A DNA stretch of 64,000 bases from Cynocephalus volans (lineage: Eukaryota; Chordata; Mammalia; Dermoptera; Cynocephalidae). The stretch lies in the NCBI RefSeq assembly GCF_027409185.1, contig NC_084463.1, forward strand, positions 48,354,907 to 48,418,906, in the 5' to 3' direction. The notes under the pieces are model-generated. The model saw only the letters and a program-made list of their open reading frames with translations, made no database searches and was not told the DNA's origin. Shown here piece by piece: positions 1-11,775 of the stretch (within the stretch, counting starts at the first letter, position 1; every line of letters begins with the position of its first letter). A program made the translations under genes and the position numbers.

Positions 1-721
1 ATTTTTATCACGATTTTCAAGTTTCTTGGGTAGCTTACAAGTGCAAGTGGATTTCAGTTGATGCCTGAGAGAGCTTAGACTTATACAGAAGCAAAATAAT
101 CAACCAACCCATTAGATACAATTTTTCAGACATCAGTATTCTTTTAGGGTAGGGGAATATATACAAATAAAGTTTAAAAATTCAATTACTCAAAGGGAAA
201 CATAGGTATAGTCTCAAAAGTCGATTAAATAGCAAGTAGATGATATTGTTTCCTTCCCGAGAGACAAAGGAGAGGGAAGAAGGACTATGTCATGCCTTAC
301 AACCAAGACCAGCTGTAGGCATTTTCTGTGTCTTGACCCTGCCTCACTCATAGGATTCTCTGGGTGGAGATCTTGAACGTTATCAGGGGAGTCTGTGCTA
401 TAATTTCTATGATTTTTGTTGTTTCTTTTTTTTTCTAGTTAACACTGTGGAAGAAAAATATCCAGCAGCCCACAGTGGACTTAGCATCCTTATAAAGAGA
501 GCCAGTCCGTGCTTAAAGGCTCCTATGATCCTGATTAGAGTCGGATTACAGAGAAGAAAGAAAAGTCCTGAGCTCAGCAGTTCTAATACTTGCTCTCCCT
601 GGGATCTAAACATAATAACACTAGAGGCCAAAGGCTCCTGTGCTGCTATGAAAAGATAAGACCAGTAGACCTAGAGACCCCTCCCAGGCGCATTTCTCCC
701 AGTTCTACCTGGGAGGTTTAC

Positions 722-901
722 CTGCAGAGGCAGCGCTCCTTTGTTTACAGAAAAGAAGGAAGCCATGGCTTTCATCTGCACACAAAGATGGGCTACGTTC
801 CCACACATGCATTTAGCAGTTTCGGTGTTATAGTCTGCCATGTCAAAGTAAGGATTCAAAAGTTCTATGAATTCTTCTTTGATTGTATCTTTGGGAAACT
901 G
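722..901 (-). pseudogene. Dynein heavy chain exon (second half of the stalk-tip microtubule-binding domain), relic
   Basis: A 180-nt (60-codon) block, open on the minus strand, runs from [11 protein letters not shown] to NKGALPLQ. It matches the part of an axonemal dynein heavy chain (DNAH5/DNAH8-like) that forms the second half of the microtubule-binding domain at the stalk tip. The family core 'CGNVAGLCSW' is changed to [10 protein letters not shown], so the otherwise conserved Gly-Leu-Cys-Ser-Trp is lost. A pyrimidine-rich acceptor (CTTTCACAG) lies just above 901, and a plausible donor (CAG/GTAAAC) lies just below 722, so this is an exon and not a retrocopy. It continues in phase 0 from the exon at 2896-3099. 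That partner carries a stop codon and a dead donor, so I call the pair a pseudogene. Which DNAH paralogue it came from is not resolved; family identity rests on remembered motifs. Confidence 0.75.
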
Positions 902-2080
902 CTGTGAAAGAAAAGAATAAAATAAAGTCAAAACACTTCTTTCTATAAAACCATACTCACATATGCTCTCAACGCCTTTGAAACTGTTGAATGACCAAAA
1001 TTGGATGACCGGTATCATATTTTGTCAATATTTCAGGATATTAAGCAAAAGTCCTGAAAATGAAAGCACAGTAAGGAGAAAAGCAAAAAAGTCTGGTAGA
1101 GTACACTTTGTCTTCTGTAGACAAGAGTTACCAACCCTAAATAAATATACGGGGATCCAGGGAAAAGTAAATTATTTAGTTGATGAACACTAATACAGTT
1201 ATTAGAATTTCCAAAGCAAGAAAAATTTTTTTTCATTAATTCTAAGTAGATGAATTACAAACCTGTAAAATCAGCAATGAAATACAGACACACGTACAGG
1301 TATATTCAGCCCAAGGACATATATATTTAGCATTTACCAGCAACCAAATACTTAATGCATTCAGACAGAGGCTCTCACCTGAAATGTAAAGATAATAACT
1401 GAGGCATTCAGCCTTCAGGGTGATGAATTAAGGTTTAATCATACAACTATCAAGAATATAAGAGAATTATGATCTTCTGGAGGGATAAAATTTTTAAATA
1501 GTAGCAGAAATAAGAATGCCTTCTTGCATGAGAAGGGGAAGACTGGCCAAATGATGAAATTGGAACTTCTAAAAGTGGTGTTTGATCATCTAAAAGTGGA
1601 TGATAAATGTTTTTCAAGTAGAAAGAAATATAGCACCTAAATAATTCAGTGAATCAAGACTTTGTGGAACACACAAAATGTACAGTAGAACACACTCTTA
1701 TTCAGACCTCATTTAATGCAAATTTCTATTATGAGACTTGAACAGTAATGAAGCCAGAAAAATGTCTGGGAGAAACAGAAGGGTGGTGGTGGTGAAAAGA
1801 CAAAGACAAGGAGCAATGGAGCTTCCAAGAGCATGGCTCTTCCACCAGGTAAGGTAAAGCAGAAACCTGGAGTCACTTGCCAGGTTTCCACTCAAGTCCA
1901 ATTCCGTTGACACAGAGCCTCATGTAATAATTACCTGAGACAAGTCTGTAGGGCCCACTAGTTTCATAAGCTCCTTATGGTTGTAGCTGCTGTAGGTGCC
2001 TCACAAGATGCTCTGGCCACAGCAGCCACTTGGGCAATGCTGAACTGAAAATTGCATGAAAGATAGTGCTAAAGTTATAG
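902..2080. other. Presumed intron of the dynein relic; no gene seen
   Basis: AT-rich sequence between the two dynein exons. I see no exon, RNA gene or recognisable repeat here except the LINE fragment that begins near 2085. Confidence 0.4.
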
Positions 2081-2084
2081 CTTG

Positions 2085-2870
2085 GGAAATGAATGTGAAT
2101 TGGGTATTTCCAATTGGTTGTCTCAAGATCTAAATATGAAAGATAAAACAATAAAACTTCTACAAAAAACCCAGAATTTATTCTGCCTTAGAGGTGAGCA
2201 AAGATCTCCTAAACAAAATGCAGAAAATATTAGTAAGAAAAATATCAATAAATTGGACTACATTAAACATAAGAACTTCTGCTTATCAAAAGACACCATT
2301 AATATGAGTGAACTAAGCCAGAAAGTGGCAGAAGACATCTGCAAACACATAAAAACTAAATTAGTCATATTTTATGGATAAAGAATTCTACAAAGTAATA
2401 AAAGTTTTTAATGGATAAGAGACCCAAACAGGCGCTTAACAAAAGAATTCTCGAGAGGTTGATAAACCTATGAAAAGATTTGCAGAATCCTTAGTCATCA
2501 GAGAATGCAAATTAAACCCACAATAAAAGACACTACTAAAAACCCAACAGAATAGCTAAAAGTAGAAAATGGTGAAGATGTGGAACAAGTTATAGGCCAC
2601 CGATGGGTGTGTACGTTGACAACCATTTCTGAAAACTCTTCAGCATTATCTACTAAAGTTGATTAAATGTGTATTACCTAAGACCCAGATATTCCCCTTC
2701 TGAGTATACAGCCAACAGAAACGCATACAAACAGCCACCAAATGACCTATACACCAATATTCACAGCTTTATTTATAAAAGTCAAAAAATTAATAACAAC
2801 CCAAAAACCCATCAACGGTATATTCTACTAAAGGACTCAGATACCTCAGTCAGGACTGAGTCCCCCCTTT
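2085..2870 (+). mobile_element. Old LINE-1/HAL1-type fragment
   Basis: Plus-strand translation shows decayed LINE-1 ORF2 C-terminal phrases: LDYIKHKNFCLSKDTIN near 2255, and further down the pattern of target-adjacent ORF2 3' sequence (aligned to 'ctaagacccagatattcc' near 2680). It is interrupted by many stops. It sits inside the intron between the two dynein exons, in the opposite orientation to them. Confidence 0.6.
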
Positions 2871-2895
2871 AGTGCATCATTATTGAACGACCCAT

Positions 2896-3099
2896 CTGCA
2901 AGTTCTGTAAGAAGTTCCCTGCAGTCATCAGTTTTAAAGATTCCTGCCAGGAAGAAATGATACAACTTTTTTCCAGGTCAATTTTCACCGCATTCACTTT
3001 CCTCTAAAACAGCAGCAGCAAACAGGCCATGACCCGCATGGCGAGGTGAGGGGCTCGGCCCAGCGTGCAGACCGTGGCGATGTCGGAAGGCTCAATGGT
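2896..3099 (-). pseudogene. Dynein heavy chain exon (first half of the stalk-tip microtubule-binding domain) with in-frame stop
   Basis: The minus strand reads 204 nt (68 codons), from [20 protein letters not shown] through [14 protein letters not shown] and [19 protein letters not shown]. This is the first half of the dynein microtubule-binding domain (family pattern 'LGRPPHL..RIMDCVLLLFQRK'). An acceptor (TTCATCCCCCAG) lies directly above 3099. Codon 32, where the family has Gln before Arg-Lys, is TAG. After the final CAG the donor reads AT where GT is expected, so splicing to the exon at 722-901 should fail. Two conserved Arg/Pro positions are also changed (R to C after TV, P to A in GRPP). 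Both exons fall in the correct order and phase, so this is a decayed piece of a spliced DNAH gene or of a genomic duplication. No other DNAH exon was found in the window. Confidence 0.8.
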
Positions 3100-4335
3100 C
3101 TGGGGGATGAAAGGAGGGTCACCCGATCTCAGATAAGACAGTGACAGTGCAGGCAAACAAACCCTTCATGACTAAATGCAACTATGTCAGCGGAGGACCG
3201 AAAACATTTTTAAGTTAGACGCAGAGTCGTGGGGTCTAGATGCGTATTTAATCCCAAAGAAACGCATGTCCCCGAAAGTTCACATTTTTATAATTCAGAC
3301 TGACAGCGAGAGGAGAGAAATGGTGGTGAGCAGGTGAGGACCTGTGACTTCTCTAAAACTGTACAGACTGCTTGGTGTCAGAAAAGTGTAATCTGAAAGA
3401 AAAAAAAAAAAAGAATACTCAACACTTTAGTAAGTACCAGGGATTCAAAACCAGGAAAAATACAGTATTTTCAGTGCTTTTTTAGTCATTAGCTATGTAG
3501 GTCAAGAATGTGCCTCCTCTTATATGGCTCAGATTTGTCACAGTACACTGACATTAGAGGGTAGCCATGGGGCTGACAGATTGAAAAATTAGAGGTTTCT
3601 TAGGCGGAAACTGATCAAATTCTCATATTTAATATTTTTCAATACTTATTCCACAACGAGTTTGATAGAGCAGTTATTATCCTACTGCTAGGACAAGTCG
3701 TGTGTTTATATATATACATATATTCATTCCTTCTAGATCTTGCACACCTTCCATCTCATTTGCATCTGCAACCCTCCTGTCAAGAGAAGGTAACCAATGG
3801 TGTATTCATACAAAAAAGAATAATCGCACTACGATGTTACAGTGGCCATGACGTCACCAGGTGATAGGAATCTTTCTGCTTCATTATCACCTTATGGGAC
3901 CATTGCCGTGTACGCAGGTCCGCAGTGACTGAAACGCTGCTACGTTGTGCACGACTCCATGAGAGAGCGAGGCCAACTGGGAACCTGTGGACACACTGCC
4001 CACCTGCCTGCGTGGGTGGTAGGACAGTCCCCACCCTTGCTTCGAGGCTGTCAGAAGAGCCCATGTCTGCCACCAGCACACAGGCCGGGCACCCCCCTGG
4101 AGAGTCTAGTGGTTTCCACAGGTGAGGTGGTCAGGTTTATAACAACAAAAAATAATGCAGCTTCTACTCAACCAAAGGTTTCACAGCCAGAGTTAAGAAA
4201 GAGAGATGGAACTGGAGGAGATTTGCAGTGTCCAAACCAATGTGGTTAATGCCTAGACTATGCAAGGAATTCCTGCAGATCAAGAAGAGCAAAAAACAAA
4301 TGGAATGAAAAACTAAAATGGGCAAAGGTATGAAG
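3100..4335. other. Unassigned sequence
   Basis: Holds a short poly-A run near 3400 and moderately GC-rich sequence at 3900-4250 with overlapping short open frames on both strands. None resembles a known protein. No further dynein exon was recognised here. Confidence 0.4.
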
Positions 4336-4728
4336 AAGGAGCTGGTATAACAAAATGCCAGAGACTGGATACCTTATAAGCAAATTTATTCCTCACAGTC
4401 CTGGAAGCTGGAAGTCCCAAATCAAGGTGTGGTAGGTTTGGTGTCTGGTGAAGATCTGTTTCCTGGTGCATAGAGGGCATCTTTTCCTGCCCTCAAACAT
4501 CAGAACTCTTGGTTCTCTGGGCTCCGGACTCAGACTGAACTACACCACCTCTTCCAGCTGTGGCCTCGCACGGGGTCCCTGTTATAAGAGCACTAATGCC
4601 GTTCATAAGGGCTACACCCAGTCACCTCCCAAAGACCCCTTGTTCCAATTCCACCCTATTTCAGGTTAGGATTTCAATATATAAATGTGGGAGGGAAGGG
4701 GCATGAACATTTAGTCTATAGCAGGAGC
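4336..4728 (-). mobile_element. MaLR-type LTR (MST/MLT1-like), mosaic
   Basis: The ends match the reverse complement of MaLR LTRs: 'ataacaaaatgccagagact' at the left and a '...agtctatagca' end at the right. The middle (about 4490-4560) instead resembles the 3' part of another common repeat also seen near 19.7 and 56.2 kb. The element therefore looks recombined or nested. Confidence 0.55.
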
Positions 4729-6285
4729 CGAAAAGGCTTGGAAGCCTAGGAAGAGGGGCTCAAACTCGTTCGTTTTTCTGGAGCAACAAAAATTGGTCGC
4801 CAAGAGTAATGCCTTGACTTGTTAGGTGGGGATGAGAAACCTCCCCGCTGCAGCCTTCTGTGCCATTGCAGGGAGCAGACATTCTGCAGCACCATCTAGC
4901 TGGCTGACTTTGTCAAAATAAGGACACAATGACCCGAGTACCCAGCAATTCCACCCCCAGGTGTTATGTTCCAAAGCCATCTGCTCCCAGGTCTATGAGG
5001 GGATGCACACTTAGAGTTGGTGGCACTGCTGGGGTGGTGGCAGGCAGGACAGGCTTTTACGGAAGTTAGGTTCCTACCCTCCCCCAGAGGCTGGGAGATC
5101 TAGGCTGTGAAGGTTAATTTTATGTCAACTTAATAGCAATGAAATGGAACCGGATATTCAGACAGGCAGCACATGCATGATTCTCAGAAGTGTGATGCCG
5201 AGTGAAGGAGTCAAACGCGCGAGCTGGTGCGCTGTGTGATTCCTTTTACTGGAAATTCCAGATCAGGCAAAGAGGGGTCATAACGTAGACGCATTAAACA
5301 GACCAACAGTGAGGTGGTGGTTATAAACCAACGACATGAACAAGGCCACTGAATTTTAGTGGACTTGTTATTCCAGACAAACACCAAGAGTGAATAAAAA
5401 CAAAACAAGGCAGAACCTGCGGTTTATCTATCCTTTCACCTGTCAATGCTCATTCGGGTTGTTTCTAGCTTTTGGTTACTGTGAATAATGCTGCTACAAT
5501 GCTGGTGTACAAATATCTGTTCAAATCCTTGTTTTCAATTCTTTTTGGAATATCCTAGCCTCTTCTAACTGTAAAATTACCTAGAACTTTTCCCCCATGA
5601 ATTGAAGAAATGAGCATTCAAGGGCTACCAAGAGGCAAGGCATTATTTAGGTCAAATGGTGGGTGCAAAGTCGGAAGGACACAAATTGGCATCAGTAGAA
5701 ATGTTTTCTTGATGAAGTATAGGAAGAAAGAATTAGGAAAGTGACTTGGTCTGGAAACTGAGAAGAGGTCCTCGGTCATGGATTGCCAGAGTGTCCCCAG
5801 GCATCACTGAGCACAGAGTTCATAAACTAGTGGGGCTCAGGTTGGGTCCTGTTTGTACACGTGTGGGTTTAACCTACACAATGTTTTAACTTTTCAAAAT
5901 TAATTACCAGCATTTTATAACAAGAAAATTGCATTTTAAAAATCCGAATTTCTGGTTTCTTTTGAAACATCTAAACATTGGCAATGCTGCCCACATTCCA
6001 TTAAAGCAGCAAATGGCCGAGAGTGATTGGCAGCTGCCACCTCTGGACAGGGACATACACTCTCCAGGTGGCCACAATCCCTACCCTCTCCACAGTGAGC
6101 CTGGCTTATGGCGTTCATTTGTATTTCCTTCCTTGCCCATGAGAGCACCTGCGTCTATTTCCCCTGTTCTAATCCAAAGCTCCCAGAGTGCAGGAGAAAA
6201 ACCTGAGACCTGTGTGGTTGAGTGACTTGGTCAAGGTGACATGGCCACTTGGGCCCAGAACTCATGTCATATGACTCCTTGCCAG
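4729..6285. other. Unassigned sequence with a short LINE-1 fragment
   Basis: About 5410-5580 is reverse-complement LINE-1 ORF2 3' sequence (the antisense 'gggttgtttctagcttttgg' pattern). The rest shows no gene; short frames at 5929-6225 have no recognisable domain. Confidence 0.4.
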
Positions 6286-7620
6286 GAGCATTTTTTGTTT
6301 TCAGCCTTATTGAGGCATAATTGACATATGATAAACTGCACATATTTAAAGTATACAATTTGATGAATTGTAACATATGTGTATGCACATGTGAAGCAGT
6401 CGAACACATCCATTACTCCCAAAAGTTTCCTTGTGCCCCTTGGTGATCTCTGCCTCCCTGCCTACACCCCGTCCCCCGTCCCCAGAGTCTCTAGACAACC
6501 ACTGATCTATTTTTTGTCACTGTAGTTTGCATATTCTAGAATTTTGTAAAAATGGAATCACATAACATGTACTCATTTTTGTCTGGCTTCTTTCACTGAA
6601 CTTAATTCTTTTGAGATTCATCCATGCTGTTACATGTTTAAATAGTTGATTCCTTTATATTTTTATGTAGTATTTTGTTGTATAGCTGTACAACAATGTT
6701 TTGTCCAATCACCCAGTTGAGAGACATTTGGGTTGTTTCCAGTTTTTTGACTATTACAAATAACGTTGCTATAAACATTGTCATACAAGTCTTTGTCTGA
6801 ACATATACTTTTATTTCTCTTATGTATGTACCTAGGAGGAGAATCACAGGCTCATGTGATAGGCATCTCTTTAATCTTGTTTGTTTGTTTTTTTGGTGGC
6901 TGACCTATATGGGGATCCAAACCCTTCTCCTTGGTGTTACAAGATTGCACTTTAACAAACTGAGCAACCTGCCAGCCTATGTCTTTAATTTTTAAAAATA
7001 AACTGCCAAACTGTTTTCCAAAGCAGCTGTGCCATTTTACATTCCCAACAGCAGTATCTGAGAGCTCTAATTCTTTTGTATCCTAACCACCACTTGATTT
7101 GGCCAATCTTTTATATTTAGCCTAGTTTTTTAGTGGGAGACTGGAGTATTTCACTATGGCCGTACTCTGCATTTCCCTAGTACATTTTGCTAATGGTGTT
7201 GAGCAGTTTTTCATGTGCTTATTTGCCATCCACATGTCTTCTTTGGTAACATGTCTGTTCAAGTGTTTTGCCCATTTTTTAATTGGGTTGTTTGTCTCCT
7301 TACCATTGAATTGTCAGAGTTCTTTGTATATACTAGACATAAGTCTCTTATCAGAAATACATTCTGCAAAAATATTCTTCCAATATGTGGCATGCACTTT
7401 CAATTTTGTAAGTGTTTTTTAAGCAAAAGTTTTTATTTTGATAAAGTTCAATGTATTGGGTTTGTTAAGTTATGAGTTTTAAGTTTATAAGTTACGCTTT
7501 TTGTATCAGATGTAAGAAATATTTGCCAAATTCAGTATCACTAAGATTTTCTTTTGTGTTCTCTTCTAGAAGCTCTATGGCTTTAGCTCTTACATTTGGG
7601 TCTGCATTTAGCACAGGTGA
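6286..7620 (-). mobile_element. Ancient LINE-1 (L1M-type) 3' region
   Basis: Antisense LINE-1 3' UTR and ORF2-end patterns run through the block, for example the antisense 'cattttttaattgggttgtt' motif at about 7273. It is heavily decayed, and a SINE is inserted at about 6878-6982. Confidence 0.65.
6878..6982 (-). mobile_element. tRNA-Ile-derived SINE (CYN-like), old monomer
   Basis: Reverse complement of the SINE head: 'ggggatccaaacccttctcc' and 'ttggtgttac' correspond to the B-box and anticodon-arm side of a tRNA-Ile-like unit, and 'gccagcctatg' is the start. The T-rich left edge is the poly-A tail. It lies within the L1M fragment. Confidence 0.65.
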
Positions 7621-7799
7621 AAGATCTGAAGCTTATGTGTTTTGGTGACTTGGCCAAGGTGACATGGTGAATCAGACCCTAAATTAGTCCCATGTCACAT
7701 GACTCCTTGTCCTGAGCACTTAGCTTTGATTTATGTTTTAGACTTGTTTACAGAATTGAGTTTACCATGCTCTTTATTTATTTTTATGAGTATAGAAGA

Positions 7800-7998
7800 T
7801 TTATCTATTTATTTATTTACTCATTTATTAATTTAATTTAATTTTCTCAATATACAATGTGGTTGATTATTGTGGCCCATTACCGAAACCTCCCTCCCTC
7901 CTCCCTATCCCCCCTCCCTCCCAACAATGTCCTTTCTGTTTGCTTGTCATATCAACTTCAGGGAACTGTAGTTGTTATGTCTCCCCACCCCGTTTTTT

Positions 7999-8039
<41 letters not shown>

Positions 8040-9144
8040 TTATTTATTTATTTTTAGCTCCCAGCAATAAGTGAGAACATGTGGTATTTATTTTTCTGTG
8101 CCTCATTTGTTTCACTTAATATAATTCTCTCAAGGTCCATCCATGTTCTTGCAAATGGCAGTATTTCATTCATTTTTAGAGCTGAGTAGTATTCCATTGT
8201 GTAGATATACCACATTTTCCGTTTCCACTCATCCGATGATGGACATTTGGGCTGGTTCCAACTCTTGGCTATTGTAAAGAGTGCTGCGATGAACATTGGG
8301 GAACAGGTATACCTTAGACTTGATGATTTCAATTCCTCTGGGTATATTCCCAGCAGTGGGATAGCTGGGTCATATGGTAGATCTATCTGCAATCGTTTGA
8401 GGAACCTGCATACCATTTTCCATAGAGGCTGCACCATTTTGCAGTCCCACCAACAATGTATGAGAGTTCCTTTCCTCCGCAACCTCACCAGCATTTATCG
8501 TTCAGAGTCTTTTGGATTTTAGCCATCCTAACTGGGGTTAGATGGTATCTCAGTGTAGTTTTGATTTGCATTTCCCGGATGCTGAGTGATGTGGAGCATT
8601 TTTTCATATGTCTGTTGGCCATTTGTATATCTTCCTTAGAGAAATGCCTACTTATCTCTTTTGCCCATTTTTTAATTGGGTTGCTTGTTTTTTTCTTGTA
8701 AAGTTGTTTGAGTTCCTCTCTCATACATTGTTGGTGGGACTGCAAAATGGTGCAGCCTCTATGGAAAATGGTATGGAGGTTCCTTAAACAATTGCAAATA
8801 GATCTACCATACGACCCAGCCATCCCACTGTTGGGAATATACCCAGAGGAATGGAAATCATCAAGTCGAAGGTATACCTGTTCCCCAATGTTCATCGCAG
8901 CACTCTTTACAATAGCCAAGAGTTGGAACCAGCCCAAATGCCCATCATCAGATGAGTGGATACGGAAAATGTGGTACATCTACACAATGGAATACTACTC
9001 AGCTATAAAAACGAATGAAATACTGCCATTTGCAACAACATGGATGGACCTTGAGAGAATTATATTAAGTGAAACAAGTCAGGCACAGAAAGAGAAATAC
9101 CACATGTTCTCACTTATTGGTGGGAGCTAAAAATTAATATATAA

Positions 9145-9186
<42 letters not shown>

Positions 9187-10708
9187 CGGGGGGGGGGGGA
9201 AGAAGATATAACAACCACAATTATTTGAAGTTGATACAACAAGCAAACAGAAAGGACATTGTTGGGGGGGAGGGGGGGAGGGAGAAGGGAGGGAGGTTTT
9301 GGTGATGGGGAGCAATAATCAGCTACAATGTATATCGACAAAATAAAATTTTTAAAAAAAACCAGTAAATATTCAAGATAATTTGGATTTTTTTATTAGA
9401 TATCACAGATGTTAAGTGTATTCCCAATAGGTAATAATCTATTTAGGGAATAAACAACTTCAATCTGTTTTAAAAGTAAAAAAAAAAAAAAAAAAAGTTG
9501 TTTGAGTTCCTTATATATTCTGGATATTAATCCTTTGTCAGATGTATATTTTGCAAATATTTTCTCCCACTCTGTTGGTTGTCTTTTAACTCTGTTAATT
9601 GTTTCTTTTGCTGTGCAGAAGCTTTTCAATTTGATATAATCCCATTTGTTTATGTTTCCTTTGGTTGCTCGTGCTTTTGGGGTCGTATACATGAAGTCTG
9701 TGTCCAGTCCTATTTCCTGAACTGTTTCTCCTATGTTTTCTTTAAGAAGTTTTATTGTTTCAGGGTGTATATTTAAATCCTTAATCCATTTTGAGTTGAT
9801 TTTAGTATATCATGAGAGGTATGGGTCTAGTATCCATTCATATGGATATCCAGTTCTCCCAGCACCATTTGCTAAAGAGGCAGTCCCTTCCCCAGTGAAT
9901 AGGCTTGGTGCCTTTTTCAAAGATCAGATGGCAGTAAATGTGTGGGTTGATTTCTGGATTCTCTATTCTATTCCATTGATCAGTGTGTCTGTTTTTATGC
10001 CAGTACCATACCGTTTTGGTTATTACAGCTTTGTAGTATAGCTTAAAGTCAGGTAGTGTTATGCCTCCAGCTTTATTTTTTTTGCTCAGCATTGCTTTAG
10101 CTATGCATGATCTTTTATTATTCCATATAAATATCTGGATAGTTCTTTCCATTTCTGAGAAAAATGTCTTTGGAATTTTGATGGGGATTGCATTGAATTT
10201 GTATATCACTTTGGGTAGTATGGACATTTTCACTATGTTGATTCTTCCAATCCAAGAGCATGGGATATCTTTCCATCTTCTTGTATCCTCTCTAATTTCT
10301 CTCAGCAGTGGTTTTTAGTTCTCATTATAGAGATTTTTCACCTCCTTGGTTAACTCAATTCCTAAGTATTTTATTTTTTTGGTGGGTATCGTAAATGGGC
10401 AGGCTTTCTTGATTTCTTGTTCTGCATGTTCACTTTTGGAGAAAAGAAATGCTACTGATTTTTGTGTGTTGATTTTGTATCCTGCTACTGTGCGGAAATC
10501 ATTTATCAATTTCAAGAGGTTTTTTGTAGAGGTTTTAGGCTGTTCGATATATAGGATCATGTCATCTGCAAACAGGGACAGTTTGACTTCATCTTTTCCA
10601 ATCTGGATGCCCTTTATTTCCTTCTCTTCTCTGATTGCTCTGGCTAGTACTTCCAACACTATGTTGAATAGGAGTGGTGAGAGTGGGCATCCTTGTCTAG
10701 TTCAAGAT
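7800..10708 (-). mobile_element. 5'-truncated LINE-1, host of a nested younger LINE-1
   Basis: The 3' end (antisense) begins near 7840 and ORF2 C-terminal coding continues to 8700. After the nested insertion it resumes at 9512 and runs to about 10708, where ORF2 is cut off in the reverse-transcriptase region. Minus-strand frames carry typical ORF2 phrases such as [16 protein letters not shown] (8054-8494), [20 protein letters not shown] (9838-10233) and [20 protein letters not shown] (10315-10659). Several frameshifts separate them. A (TG)n run at 7996-8037 belongs to the 3' UTR. It is closely similar to the LINE-1 at 62.1-64.0 kb, so it is probably from a lineage-specific young family. Confidence 0.9.
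8718..9494 (+). mobile_element. Young 5'-truncated LINE-1 with 3' transduction, inserted in the older LINE-1
   Basis: Plus-strand ORF2 C-terminus (about 8728-9130, ending in HMFSLIGGS), then a 3' UTR with (AC)n at 9151-9184 and a G-run at 9188-9199, and an A-rich end at about 9347-9361. About 115 bp of non-LINE sequence follow (9362-9476), containing AATAAA at 9449-9454, then a second pure A tail to 9496. A 17-bp target-site duplication, AAGTTGTTTGAGTTCCT, lies at 8701-8717 and 9495-9511. The last two A's of the tail are counted in the right-hand copy. The structure is that of an insertion whose transcript read past the weak LINE signal to a downstream one. Confidence 0.88.
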
Positions 10709-11198
10709 ATTGATCATCAATGCTTTTATGAGGCATGCCTTGATCATAAAGTGGGAAATAACGTCTTTTCTGCAAAAGCAGTTCTCTAAATTTACCTGGC
10801 CTTAAAGAGGGTATTTGTAACTTGGATGAGACATCCTGTTCCTAAACAAAAGACTTGTAATTGATCAAAAATTTTACAAAAGACTAGATGCTTTAAAAAC
10901 TGTAATGTCCTGGACAGGTGAACATTAACAAACTCTCTGGACTCAGAATCAACTATTATATGGAGCAAAATTCCATTCTGGAGTTTCAACAATTGGTAAT
11001 TACACCTAATTCACAGCACCTCGAATGATGTCGATGCAGCCACTCTGAGACAATGACATCACCAGTCCTCACCTGAAGTAAATTAAAAGCAAGTGCCATG
11101 CTAAATGATACCAACTTTCCTTTAAATGCTTTTGTCTTAACTGTGAAAACCTGATCTATAGATTTTTCTTTTTCTTTTAAATAAATAAAATGGGGGGA
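10709..11198 (+). mobile_element. Probable 3' internal part of an endogenous retrovirus, ending in a polypurine tract
   Basis: No intact retroviral frame is visible. The case rests on the right end, where AAAATGGGGGGAGA (about 11188-11201) has the form of a polypurine tract directly before a TG that starts an LTR-like block. Short stop-broken frames only. Confidence 0.4.
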
Positions 11199-11199
11199 G

Positions 11200-11775
11200 A
11201 TGTGAAGTAGGCATAAAATAAATGTACTTCACAAGGCCTGGTTTTCCAAAGCCTTGCAGTTTCAAATATTGACCTTGCAAAGGACAGGAAATTTTCCCCA
11301 GGCTATATAGTCTCTGTTGTAAGATAAAGAATTGTAACACAGCAAGGTTGCTGGTTCAAAGACAGCCAGGTTACTGATTGATATGTAAAGATACCAGAAA
11401 TTGCTGTAAGAAGAGAATGTTTGCTAGAATCAAGCTTTTGTTGCAAACTGCATTATGGACGGTCACCTTGCCTGTCTTACTGAATGTTACCAGCTTCTAT
11501 TGTTAAACTTGCTAAACTGTACTTAGAAAAAACCCCACCTATGTTCTCTTCCTGGAACTTCATGGTCTGGAGAATACATGTGGGAAGAGAACCCCAATTC
11601 GTGATTAATTTCCCAAATGGAAGAAATGCCTCTATCTTGAGGGTTCTGGGAGATTAACCCCTTTTTGGGGCTTCTCACTGCTCAGAAGAGATGGGCTTTG
11701 AGTAATATTTGGTGGCTCCATCACCCAGGGGGAAAGGGATGACTAATCTGTGGGAGGCAAAGCAACAGTAATTTT
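11200..11775 (+). mobile_element. LTR-like block following the polypurine tract
   Basis: Begins TGTGAAGTAGGC immediately after the purine tract. It has a possible promoter-like 'ctatatag' at about 11304 and ends near 'gaggcaaagcaaca' (CA terminus) at about 11768. The family was not recognised. Length is in the normal LTR range. Confidence 0.45.

Noticed and set aside
447-907. Plus-strand frames at the left edge
   Set aside because: They overlap the dynein exon on the other strand and have no domain; treated as shadows.
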